Assembly (NCBI GenBank): GCA_945889445.1
Contig: CAMDBX010000023.1
Location: forward strand, 1 to 46,843
Source: Rhizobium sp. Q54
GTDB lineage: Bacteria; Pseudomonadota; Alphaproteobacteria; Rhizobiales; Aestuariivirgaceae
Direction of reading: 5' to 3'
DNA: 46,843 nt
Part shown: piece after piece, positions 9,268 to 16,136 of the stretch
How positions within the stretch are numbered: the first letter of the stretch is position 1
Layout of the letters: each line of letters begins with the position of its first letter
Translations under genes and position numbers: made by a program
The notes under the pieces: generated by a model
Seen by the model: the letters and a program-made list of their open reading frames with translations, nothing else
What the model was told of the DNA's origin: nothing
Databases searched by the model: none

Positions 9268-10161
9268 TCAGTTGAAGCCGATGGACAAGAGATAGTCGCG
9301 GTTGGCGCGCGCGTCGCTGACCGGTGACGTGGTGCCCGACGGGTCGCAGTCCTGCTCCACGGTGCACCAGCCCTGGTAGCCGGCATCGATCAGCATCTGC
9401 CGCACCGCGTGAAAATCGGTGACGCCCTTGCCGAGGTTGCAGAAAATGCCCTGCCCGCAGGCATCATAGAAGCCGGTGCGGCTGGCCACCACGGCGGCCC
9501 GCACCACGGGGTCCACGTCCTTGAAGTGGACATAGGATATCCGGTCCATGTGGCGTGCCATGAACGGCACCGGATCAAAGCCCGCATAATGCGAGTGCCC
9601 GGTATCGAGGCAGATCTTCAGGATCGCCGGATCGATGTCGGCAAGCAGGCGCTCGATTTCCGGCTCGAAGTCGATGAAGCCGGCCGCATGCGGGTGGATC
9701 GAAACGTCCAGCCCATACTCCTCGTGGCCCATGCGGGCGATGTCGCGCAGGCGCGCCGCGAAGGCGTTCCACTCGGCGTCGTCCATCTGCTCGGCCTCGG
9801 CGGGCCGCCCGGCGGTGGGCGCGCGCCGCGGCGAGATGGAGTCGATCAGCACCAGGTGGCGGGCGCCATGCGCGGTCAGCGAACGGCAGGTGCGGATGGC
9901 GGCATCCTTCACCTCATCCCATTTGGCAGGATCGTGAAACGGCCGGAAGACCACGCCGCCGATCAGCGTCAGGCCGCGCTCGCCCAGCGCATCGCCGAGG
10001 CGCGCGGGATCCTCCGGCATGAAGCCGATGGGCCCCAGCTCGATGCCGGAATATCCGGCGGCCCGGCACTCATCGAGAACCCGCGACCATGGCGGATTGC
10101 GCGGGTCGTCGGCGAATTCCACGCCCCAGGAACAGGGCGCATTTCCGATGCGAATGGTCAT
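9268..10161 (-). CDS. Sugar phosphate isomerase/epimerase, IolE-like (inosose dehydratase type)
   Basis: A 297-residue xylose-isomerase-like TIM-barrel protein. The start is ATG at 10161 (MTIRIGNAPCSWGVEF), because homology begins there; longer frames reach into the neighbour. Family features: IRIGNAPCSWG, GYSGIELGPIGFMP, HPHAAGFID, CLDTGHSHYAG, VHFKDVD and CTVEQD near the end; these contain the His, Asp and Glu ligands for the divalent metal. IolE removes water from 2-keto-myo-inositol, and the neighbourhood with iolB and iolC homologues supports a related reaction. Relatives include IolH, hydroxypyruvate isomerase and 3-ketosugar epimerases, so the exact reaction is an inference. It overlaps the upstream dehydrogenase by 4 bp, indicating translational coupling. 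Confidence 0.85.
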   Translation of the reverse strand: MTIRIGNAPCSWGVEFADDPRNPPWSRVLDECRAAGYSGIELGPIGFMPEDPARLGDALGERGLTLIGGVVFRPFHDPAKWDEVKDAAIRTCRSLTAHGARHLVLIDSISPRRAPTAGRPAEAEQMDDAEWNAFAARLRDIARMGHEEYGLDVSIHPHAAGFIDFEPEIERLLADIDPAILKICLDTGHSHYAGFDPVPFMARHMDRISYVHFKDVDPVVRAAVVASRTGFYDACGQGIFCNLGKGVTDFHAVRQMLIDAGYQGWCTVEQDCDPSGTTSPVSDARANRDYLLSIGFN

Positions 10162-11294
10162 GTGTCGTGATCTTCCCCTTCGCGGCCATGGACGTCGATC
10201 CAGCCGCGTGACGATTGCGAGGCCCAAGCCGCCGCGATGACCTGGTTGACGAGGTGCCCGTCCGCGAAGCTCGGCCACTTGGGCGTGCCTGAAGCAATGG
10301 CTTCGAGGAAGTCGCGTGCCTCGATAATGATCTGGTCCTGATAGCCGGTGCCGTGCCCCGGCCCCAGGCAGAAGGCCTTGTAGTCCGGGTGCTCCGGCCC
10401 CGTCAGGATCTTGGTGAAGCCCTGCCGCCCGGCCGCACCCTCGGCCTTGTAAAGCCAGACGGCGTTCTGGTCTTCCTGGTCGAAGCGCAGCGCACCCCTG
10501 GTTCCGAACACGTCATAGGCATAACCCATCTTGCGGCCGGTCGCGACGCGGCTGATGAACAGGTGCCCCATGGCGCCGTTTTCGAAGCGGCACATGATCT
10601 GCCCCTGGTCGTCGTTGCTCACGGCTTCCGGCCCCGTGGGCGAGGGCCGTGTCCGGTGCACCGTCTCGATGTCGGCGCACAGGCTGCGGATCGGCCCCAT
10701 CAGGGCCAGTGCCGCATTGATGATGTGGGGTGCAAGGTCACCCATGTTGCCGTTCGGCTTGCCGCGCGTGCGCCATGAGGCGGGGGCCGCCGGGTCGGCG
10801 CAGAAATCCTCGGTGTGCTCGCCGCGAAACCACGTCACGTCACCGATCTCGCCGGTCGAAATGATCTGCCGGGCCAGCTGCGAGGCGGGCGTGCGAATGT
10901 AGTTGAAGCCGGTCATGTGCACGCGTCCGCTGCGCTGCGCCGCCGCGAGCATCTCCCGGCTGTCGGACAGGCCAAGGCCAAGGGGCTTCTCGCAGAATAC
11001 GTGCTTGCCCGCCGCAAACGCCGCGAGCGCAATGTCCCGGTGGGTCTCCTGCGGGCTGGCGATCACCACCGCCTCCACCCTGGGGTCCGCCACCAGCACG
11101 CGCCAGTCTGCCGTCGCGCGTGCAAAGCCGAATTGCCGCGCCTTTTCGGCAGCGCCCTGCGGCGTGGTGGTGCAGATCATCTCGAGCGAAGGTCTGAGTG
11201 CGGTGTCGAACAACGCGGCCACGGCCGACATGGCCACCGCATGGGCCTTGCCCATGTAGCCGCCGCCGACGATCCCGATTCCGATCCTGGTCAC
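10158..11294 (-). CDS. Gfo/Idh/MocA-family dehydrogenase (possible IolG role)
   Basis: First gene of the minus-strand operon. The Rossmann core is VTRIGIGIVGGGYMGKAHAV and the catalytic EKP motif is in HVFCEKPLG; the C-terminal domain has GDLAPHIINAALALMG. About 378 residues, typical for the family. I place the start at GTG 11294, which gives the usual VTRIGIGIVGGG beginning. An in-frame ATG at 11312 would abut the LacI-type palindrome and lacks a ribosome-binding site, and the longest frame (11408) runs through the divergent promoter and into iolC. By context one of the two dehydrogenases of this operon may oxidise an inositol isomer, but the family is too broad to name the substrate. Confidence 0.88.
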   Translation of the reverse strand: MTRIGIGIVGGGYMGKAHAVAMSAVAALFDTALRPSLEMICTTTPQGAAEKARQFGFARATADWRVLVADPRVEAVVIASPQETHRDIALAAFAAGKHVFCEKPLGLGLSDSREMLAAAQRSGRVHMTGFNYIRTPASQLARQIISTGEIGDVTWFRGEHTEDFCADPAAPASWRTRGKPNGNMGDLAPHIINAALALMGPIRSLCADIETVHRTRPSPTGPEAVSNDDQGQIMCRFENGAMGHLFISRVATGRKMGYAYDVFGTRGALRFDQEDQNAVWLYKAEGAAGRQGFTKILTGPEHPDYKAFCLGPGHGTGYQDQIIIEARDFLEAIASGTPKWPSFADGHLVNQVIAAAWASQSSRGWIDVHGREGEDHDT

Positions 11295-11311
11295 GCCCCG
11301 ATCATTCCACA

Positions 11312-11327
11312 TTGCAAGCGCTTGCAA
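11312..11327. promoter_or_regulatory. LacI-family operator, perfect 16-bp palindrome
   Basis: TTGCAAGCGCTTGCAA is a perfect inverted repeat with the central CG step typical of LacI/GalR-family operators. It lies between the divergent dehydrogenase start (11294) and iolC start (11383), so one dimer could control both operons. The LacI-family gene at 14025-15080 is the obvious candidate ligand. Confidence 0.85.
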
Positions 11328-11382
11328 GGGAACTACACAGCAACTATCCTGAATCGTCAAGTCTGCGGGAGCGTGGCGTCTG

Positions 11383-12345
11383 ATGCGCGATGGGCTGCGT
11401 CCCAACAATTTTCTGGTGCTCGGCCGGGCCGGCCTCGACCTCTATGCCGACCCGCCCGGCTGCCACATGGAGGAGGCCACGCGCTTCACCTCCGCGCTTG
11501 GCGGCTCGGGCGCCAACATCGCCGCCGGCATCGTGAAGCTGGGCGGCGCCGCAGCACTCCTCACCACGGTTTCGGACGATGCGGTCGGCCGCTTCGTGCT
11601 GCGCGAGCTTGACCGCTATGGCGTCAACCGCGCGCATATTCGCATGGTGAAGGGCGAGGCCAGAACCTCGCTTGCCGTCGTCGAGACGCGGAACGAGGAC
11701 TGCCAGTCGGTGATCTACCGCAATGGCGCAGCCGATTTCACGCTGGCGCCGGAGAACGTCGCGTCGATCCCTTTTGAAACCTTCGGCGCGCTGATCGTCA
11801 CCGGCACGGCACTCGCCGTGGAACCCTCCCGCGCTGCCGCGCTGCTGGCCATGGCCAGCGCGCGGGCGGCCCATGTGCCGGTGATCCTCGATGTCGACTA
11901 CCGGCCTTATTCATGGGCAAGCGCCGCCGAGGCCGAACGCACCTGCCGCGATGCCGCAGAGCGTGCTGACATCGTGATCGGCAACGACCTCGAGTTCGAC
12001 GTCATGGCGGGGGGCGCCGGCGGGCGTGATCTGGCAGGCCGGCTTGCAGCGCACGGTACCACCGTCGTCTACAAGATGGGCGAGAAGGGCTCCGTCTCCT
12101 TCGCCGACGGGCAGAGCTTCGAAACGCCGGTCTTCGCGGTCACGGCCCTGAAGCCCACGGGTGCGGGGGATGCCTTCATGGCCGGTGTCGTCACCGGCCT
12201 CGCCGAGGGGCTGGGCCTCGCGGCCGCGGTCAGCCGCGGCGCGGCCGCCGCCGCCATCACCGTCACCCGCGTCGGTTGCGCGCCGGCTTCGCCCACGGCG
12301 GCCGAACTCGCCGCCTTCATGCTGCGCCATCAACCGCCCGCCTGA
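11383..12345 (+). CDS. iolC: 5-dehydro-2-deoxygluconokinase, PfkB family
   Basis: Phosphorylates 5-dehydro-2-deoxygluconate with ATP in inositol breakdown. The 320-residue protein has the IolC-like N-terminus LVLGRAGLDLYADPPG, the substrate-binding GGSGANIAAGIVKLGG, and the PfkB C-terminal signature PTGAGDAFMAGV with the catalytic Asp and anion hole. TSLAVVE and YRNGAADF are also IolC-like. It is the first gene of a plus-strand operon iolC-iolB-iolJ, 13 bp before iolB. The LacI-type palindrome is 55 bp upstream, so induction by derepression is likely. Other PfkB sugar kinases are possible but the iolB neighbour makes IolC the best call. Confidence 0.9.
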   Translation: MRDGLRPNNFLVLGRAGLDLYADPPGCHMEEATRFTSALGGSGANIAAGIVKLGGAAALLTTVSDDAVGRFVLRELDRYGVNRAHIRMVKGEARTSLAVVETRNEDCQSVIYRNGAADFTLAPENVASIPFETFGALIVTGTALAVEPSRAAALLAMASARAAHVPVILDVDYRPYSWASAAEAERTCRDAAERADIVIGNDLEFDVMAGGAGGRDLAGRLAAHGTTVVYKMGEKGSVSFADGQSFETPVFAVTALKPTGAGDAFMAGVVTGLAEGLGLAAAVSRGAAAAAITVTRVGCAPASPTAAELAAFMLRHQPPA

Positions 12346-12358
12346 CCGAGGGACCCTC

Positions 12359-13201
12359 ATGCACCTTCCGCCCTTCGACAACCGCAACACGCCGATCATC
12401 GACGTTGATGATGCGCGCGTGCCGCTCAATTACTTCAACATCGTGAAGCTTGAGCGCGGCATGGCCTTCGAATATCGCGTGCCGGGATATGAGACGGCGA
12501 TCGTGCCCGCCACCGGCACGGTCGACGTCGATGTTGCGGGCGAGCACTTCGCTGCCATCGGCAACCGCACGGTTGACGTCTGGGGTGGCGAGCCCGAAGG
12601 CGTGTTCGTGCCGCAGGGTGCCGTGGCGCGGCTGGTCTGCACCTCGGAGGCAGCGGAGGTGTTCATCGCCGGTGCGCGCTTTGATGGCGAGCTTGAGCCC
12701 TTCGCGGTGCGCGCCGCCGACATCGACACCGTGCAATATGGCTCCGACGACACCAAGACGCACCGCAAGATCAAGCACATCCTCGGCACCAAGTATCGCG
12801 GCCGCGTGGGCCGCCTGCTGGTGTCGGAACTTTTCACCGTGGGCGCCGGCGGCTGGTCCGGATTTCCGCCGCACAAGCACGATACCGACCGCCTGCCCGA
12901 TGAGACGCGCCACGACGAGACCTATAACTTCCGCTTTCGCCCGCACCATGGCTTCGGCCTTCAGCTGGTCCAGCGCGAGGACGGCGCAATCGGCGAGGCC
13001 TATCACATCGTCAATGGCTCCACCGTCATCCTCGACAGTGGCTATCACCCTTGTGTCGCCGCACCCGGATACGAGATGTATTACTTCACCATTCTGGGCG
13101 GCCTCAGCCAGCGGCCGCTGGTGCAGTTCTTCCAGCCCGAGCACGCCTATCAGGTCGAGACCATCCCCGGCATCAAGGACATGATCGCGAAGTTCAAATG
13201 A
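12359..13201 (+). CDS. iolB: 5-deoxy-glucuronate isomerase
   Basis: Isomerises 5-deoxy-glucuronate to 5-dehydro-2-deoxygluconate, the IolC substrate. The 280-residue bicupin starts at ATG 12359 (MHLPPFDNRN) after a GAGGGACC ribosome-binding site; a longer frame runs back inside iolC and is not used. The diagnostic segment is WSGFPPHKHDTDRLPDETRH followed by ETYNFRF, giving His and Glu metal ligands, and later GYHPCVAAPGYEMYY. Its stop overlaps the next start in an ATGA. The plus-strand genes thus encode consecutive steps: IolB, IolC, IolJ. Confidence 0.93.
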   Translation: MHLPPFDNRNTPIIDVDDARVPLNYFNIVKLERGMAFEYRVPGYETAIVPATGTVDVDVAGEHFAAIGNRTVDVWGGEPEGVFVPQGAVARLVCTSEAAEVFIAGARFDGELEPFAVRAADIDTVQYGSDDTKTHRKIKHILGTKYRGRVGRLLVSELFTVGAGGWSGFPPHKHDTDRLPDETRHDETYNFRFRPHHGFGLQLVQREDGAIGEAYHIVNGSTVILDSGYHPCVAAPGYEMYYFTILGGLSQRPLVQFFQPEHAYQVETIPGIKDMIAKFK

Positions 13202-14028
13202 CCATCGCCACGCTGCGCCAGCTTCTCGATGCCGCCACCGCCGGCCACCATGCCGTGGCGGGGCTCGTGGTGCTGGGCTGGGAAGATGCGCTGGCCTTCG
13301 CGGAAGCAGCCGACGAGGCCGGCCAGCCCATCGTGCTGCAGGCGGGCCCGGGGTCGCGCCGCCACACGCCATTGGCGGTTCTCGGCCCCATGTTCCGCCA
13401 TCTCGCGGAGCAGGCGCGGGTTCCCGTTGCCTGCCACATCGACCATGCCACCACGCTGGAGGAGTGCCGGGCAGGCATCGACCACGGCTTCACCTCGGTG
13501 ATGATCGACGGCTCGGCGCTGCCGCTTGACGAGAACATCGCCCTTACCCGCAGCGTCGTCGAGGTGGCGGCACCGGCGGGCGTTTCGGTTGAGGGCGAGG
13601 TGGGCTTCGTCGGCTATGCCGGTGGCCGGGCCTCGGCCTTCACCACCCCGGCGGATGCTGCCCGCTTCGCGGCGGAAACCGGGGTCGATGCCCTCGCCAT
13701 CTCGGTGGGCAACGTCCATCTCCAGACCGAGACGTCGGATGGCATCGACCTTGACGCGCTTGGCGCCATCGAGGCCGTCACCACCCTTCCGCTGGTGCTG
13801 CATGGCGGCAGCGGCATCGATCCGGCGGTTCGCCGCATGCTGTCGCGCCAGCACCGGGTGAAGAAGTTCAATGTCGGCACCGAGATCCGCCAGGCCTTCG
13901 GTGCCTCGGTCCGCGCAACGCTCGCCCGGCATCCGCACAGCTTCGACCGTCTGGAGATCCTGCGGCCGACCATTGCCGCCCAGCGCGAGGCCGCGCTCCG
14001 CGTCATTCGCAATCTCGGTCCGGGCTAG
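13198..14028 (+). CDS. iolJ: Class II aldolase, IolJ-like (5-dehydro-2-deoxyphosphogluconate aldolase)
   Basis: Expected to cleave the phosphorylated IolC product to dihydroxyacetone phosphate and malonate semialdehyde. The 276-residue protein fits the zinc-dependent fructose-bisphosphate aldolase class II family: VACHIDHAT with Asp82 and His83, VEGEVGFVG with Glu134, VGNVHLQT with His174, and LVLHGGSGI with His202. The VGNVH segment stands where relatives usually read GTSHG, so substrate choice may differ. It starts within the iolB stop (ATGA overlap). Its stop codon overlaps that of the convergent regulator through a shared CTAG at 14025-14028. A tagatose- or fructose-bisphosphate aldolase role is the alternative. 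Confidence 0.83.
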   Translation: MTIATLRQLLDAATAGHHAVAGLVVLGWEDALAFAEAADEAGQPIVLQAGPGSRRHTPLAVLGPMFRHLAEQARVPVACHIDHATTLEECRAGIDHGFTSVMIDGSALPLDENIALTRSVVEVAAPAGVSVEGEVGFVGYAGGRASAFTTPADAARFAAETGVDALAISVGNVHLQTETSDGIDLDALGAIEAVTTLPLVLHGGSGIDPAVRRMLSRQHRVKKFNVGTEIRQAFGASVRATLARHPHSFDRLEILRPTIAAQREAALRVIRNLGPG

Positions 14029-15080
14029 ACAGGCTTCAGCGACCGGCGCTCGATGAGCGAGCAGCCGAAGTGGCGCGAGGGCGGGGCGCTTGCCACACCC
14101 TCGGTCATCGCCGCGATCATCTCGACGGCCGCGCTGATGATCTTTGCGATGGGCTGGCGGATGGTGGTCAGGCCATAGGCTGGCCACCCCGCCATGGCGA
14201 TGTCGTTGAAGCCCAGTATGCCGATGTCTTTCGGAACCCTCACCTTGCCTTCGATGCAGGCATCCAGCGCGCCGATGGCGAGAATGTCGTCGCCGCAGAA
14301 CACCGCATCGATGCCGCCTTTCTTCAGCAGGGCCCGCATCAGCGTCTGCCCCGCATCATGCGAGTAGGACGTGCTGAACAGCGCGGCGCGCGGCTTCAGG
14401 CCATGGGTTGCCAGTCCCTGGCTCAGCCCCTTGAGGCGGTCGGTGGTTGAACTGGCGGATTCAGGCCCGCCCAGAAACGCGATCCGCCGATAGCCGCGCG
14501 CAACCAGCGTCGATGCGGCAAGCTTGCCGCCGGCCACATTGTCCACGCCCGCAACCGCGATGCCGCGTGCCGGGCCGACGCGCCCGAAGGCATGCACCGC
14601 CGGAATTCCGGCCGCCCGGCACCCGGCAACGAACCGCGGCGGCAGGGTGGATGATGCAATGATGACACCATCCACATTGTATTGCCGCAGCATGTCGAGT
14701 GCTCCCGCCATCTCCCGCGTGCCGGAGAGATTGGCCAGCAGCGGCCGAAGCCCACGCTGCTGGAGGAGGCGGGTGAACTGGTCGAAGATTTCCATGAAGG
14801 CCGGGTTGTCGAAATTGTTGGAGACGAGGCCGATCAGCTTGGTGCGCCCGGTCATCAGGCTCTGGGCCAGGACATTGGGGCGATAGCCAAGCGCGCGCGC
14901 CGCCAGCAGCACCCGCTCGCGCGTGGCGGGCGAAACGCTGGCACCATCGGTGAAGGTGCGCGACACCGCCGAAATGGACACGCCGGCCTTGTCGGCGACT
15001 TGGCGCGCGGTCAGGCGTCGGGTCTGGCTGCGGGGTGCTTCGGCCGTCACGGTCTGTTCCCGAATTGTAGGCTTCTGCAT
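14025..15080 (-). CDS. LacI-family transcriptional regulator
   Basis: Likely repressor of the inositol-type operons. Near the N-terminus lies the helix-turn-helix LTARQVADKAGVSISAVSRT followed by the hinge segment ALGYRPNVLAQSLMTGRTKL; the rest is a periplasmic-binding-protein-like sensor domain (IGLVSNNFDNPAF, VDGVIIASS, GYRRIAFLGG, GILGFNDIAMAGW, LTTIRQP). I use ATG 15080 (MQKPTIREQ); the longer frame from 15119 has no better ribosome site. It is convergent to iolJ. A perfect palindrome at 11312-11327 and a weaker one at 15150-15165, upstream of this gene, suggest control of the iol operons and perhaps autoregulation. The inducer is unknown. Confidence 0.93.
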   Translation of the reverse strand: MQKPTIREQTVTAEAPRSQTRRLTARQVADKAGVSISAVSRTFTDGASVSPATRERVLLAARALGYRPNVLAQSLMTGRTKLIGLVSNNFDNPAFMEIFDQFTRLLQQRGLRPLLANLSGTREMAGALDMLRQYNVDGVIIASSTLPPRFVAGCRAAGIPAVHAFGRVGPARGIAVAGVDNVAGGKLAASTLVARGYRRIAFLGGPESASSTTDRLKGLSQGLATHGLKPRAALFSTSYSHDAGQTLMRALLKKGGIDAVFCGDDILAIGALDACIEGKVRVPKDIGILGFNDIAMAGWPAYGLTTIRQPIAKIISAAVEMIAAMTEGVASAPPSRHFGCSLIERRSLKPV

Positions 15081-15149
15081 AGCCAGCCCGCTTGGCCGCC
15101 GCAATTGGCTGTGCGGCATTGGGCAGCGGGCGAGGGTGCAGCGAGCCGG

Positions 15150-15165
15150 ATGCGAGCGCTTGTCA
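15150..15165. promoter_or_regulatory. Possible degenerate LacI-type operator
   Basis: ATGCGAGCGCTTGTCA shares the AGCGCTTG core and most flanking positions with the perfect palindrome at 11312. It lies between the divergent LacI-family gene and the kinase/dehydrogenase operon. The match is imperfect, so this is a suggestion only. Confidence 0.4.
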
Positions 15166-15242
15166 GCAGCAGTGACAGGCAGGCGTCCGGTGCGTTATCT
15201 TCGCCCGAGGAACAGACCAGATTGCCCGCGGGAGGTGTGAGC

Positions 15243-16136
15243 ATGACGACGCAATTGCCCCACCACCTGCTGGCCCTGCCGTGCTGGTCGGGGCCCATCA
15301 CCGCTGCGCCACTGCCCGGCGGGCTCTCCAACGAAAGCTGGAAGGTGACGGATGCGGCCGGCACCCATGTGGCGCGCTTCGGACGCGATTTTCCGGTCCA
15401 CCACGTGGAGCGTGCCCGCGAGGCGATGACGGCACGCGCCGCCCATGCGGCAGGCTTCGCGCCCGCCGTCGAGTTCACAGCACCCGGCGTCATGGTCACC
15501 GCCTTCATCGCGGCCCGCACCTGGCAGGCGGCGGATGTTCGCGCCAATCCGCGCCGCGTGGCGGAGCTGCTGCAGCGCTTCCACCGCGAGCTTCCCGCCC
15601 ATGTCGCGGGCACAGGGGTCATCTTCTGGCCCTTCCACGTCATTCGTGACTACGCCCGCACGCTTCAGGCGGGTGAAAGCCCGTTCATGGGCCAGGTGGA
15701 CGGGCTGCTTGGCCTGGCGGCGGCATTCGAGGCCGCGCAGCTGCCGCTTCCCATCGTCTTCGGCCACCACGACCTGCTGCCCGCCAATTTCCTCGAGGAC
15801 GATGAGCGTCTGTGGCTCATCGACTTCGAATATGCCGGGTTCGGCACCGCCATGTTCGATCTCGCGGGTGCTGCGGCCAACGCCGAGATGCAGGACGAGG
15901 AGGCCGCACTGCTGCTCGCCGCCTATTTTGGCCGGGAACCGGACGCCGCCATCTGGCGCGCCTTCGACGCCATGCAGGGTGCCGCGTTGGTGCGCGAGGC
16001 GATGTGGGCCATGGTCTCCGACATCCATCTCGCGGCACCGGGTGCGGACTACACCGCCTATGCGCATGACAACCTGGCGAAGCTCGCGAACTTCCTAGAC
16101 CGCTACCAGATCAAACACGGGACGACCGCATCATGA
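15243..16136 (+). CDS. Aminoglycoside phosphotransferase/choline kinase-family protein
   Basis: A 297-residue small-molecule kinase-fold protein. The start at 15243 has an excellent GGAGGTG site at 15231; longer frames extend into the regulator's promoter. It shows the Brenner-type catalytic loop FGHHDLLPANFL (Asp and Asn as in HxDxxxxN) and the Mg-binding WLIDFEYAG, plus the N-terminal GGLSNESWKV nucleotide loop. These proteins phosphorylate choline, ethanolamine, thiamine or sugars. Its stop overlaps the start of a dimethylglycine/sarcosine dehydrogenase-like gene (ATGA), so a substrate related to choline or betaine metabolism is a reasonable inference. It is unlikely to be an antibiotic resistance enzyme in this setting. 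Confidence 0.88.
   Translation: MTTQLPHHLLALPCWSGPITAAPLPGGLSNESWKVTDAAGTHVARFGRDFPVHHVERAREAMTARAAHAAGFAPAVEFTAPGVMVTAFIAARTWQAADVRANPRRVAELLQRFHRELPAHVAGTGVIFWPFHVIRDYARTLQAGESPFMGQVDGLLGLAAAFEAAQLPLPIVFGHHDLLPANFLEDDERLWLIDFEYAGFGTAMFDLAGAAANAEMQDEEAALLLAAYFGREPDAAIWRAFDAMQGAALVREAMWAMVSDIHLAAPGADYTAYAHDNLAKLANFLDRYQIKHGTTAS

Noticed and set aside
8113-9327. 404-codon plus-strand frame
   Set aside because: Antisense of the Gfo/Idh/MocA dehydrogenase; composition is that of a shadow frame.
14682-15242. N-terminal extension of the phosphotransferase-like gene
   Set aside because: The extension is antisense to the LacI-family gene; a strong GGAGGTG site and family homology place the start at 15243.
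15243-16136. Antibiotic-resistance aminoglycoside phosphotransferase
   Set aside because: The fold family is shared, but the overlap with a demethylating flavoenzyme points to a metabolic kinase.
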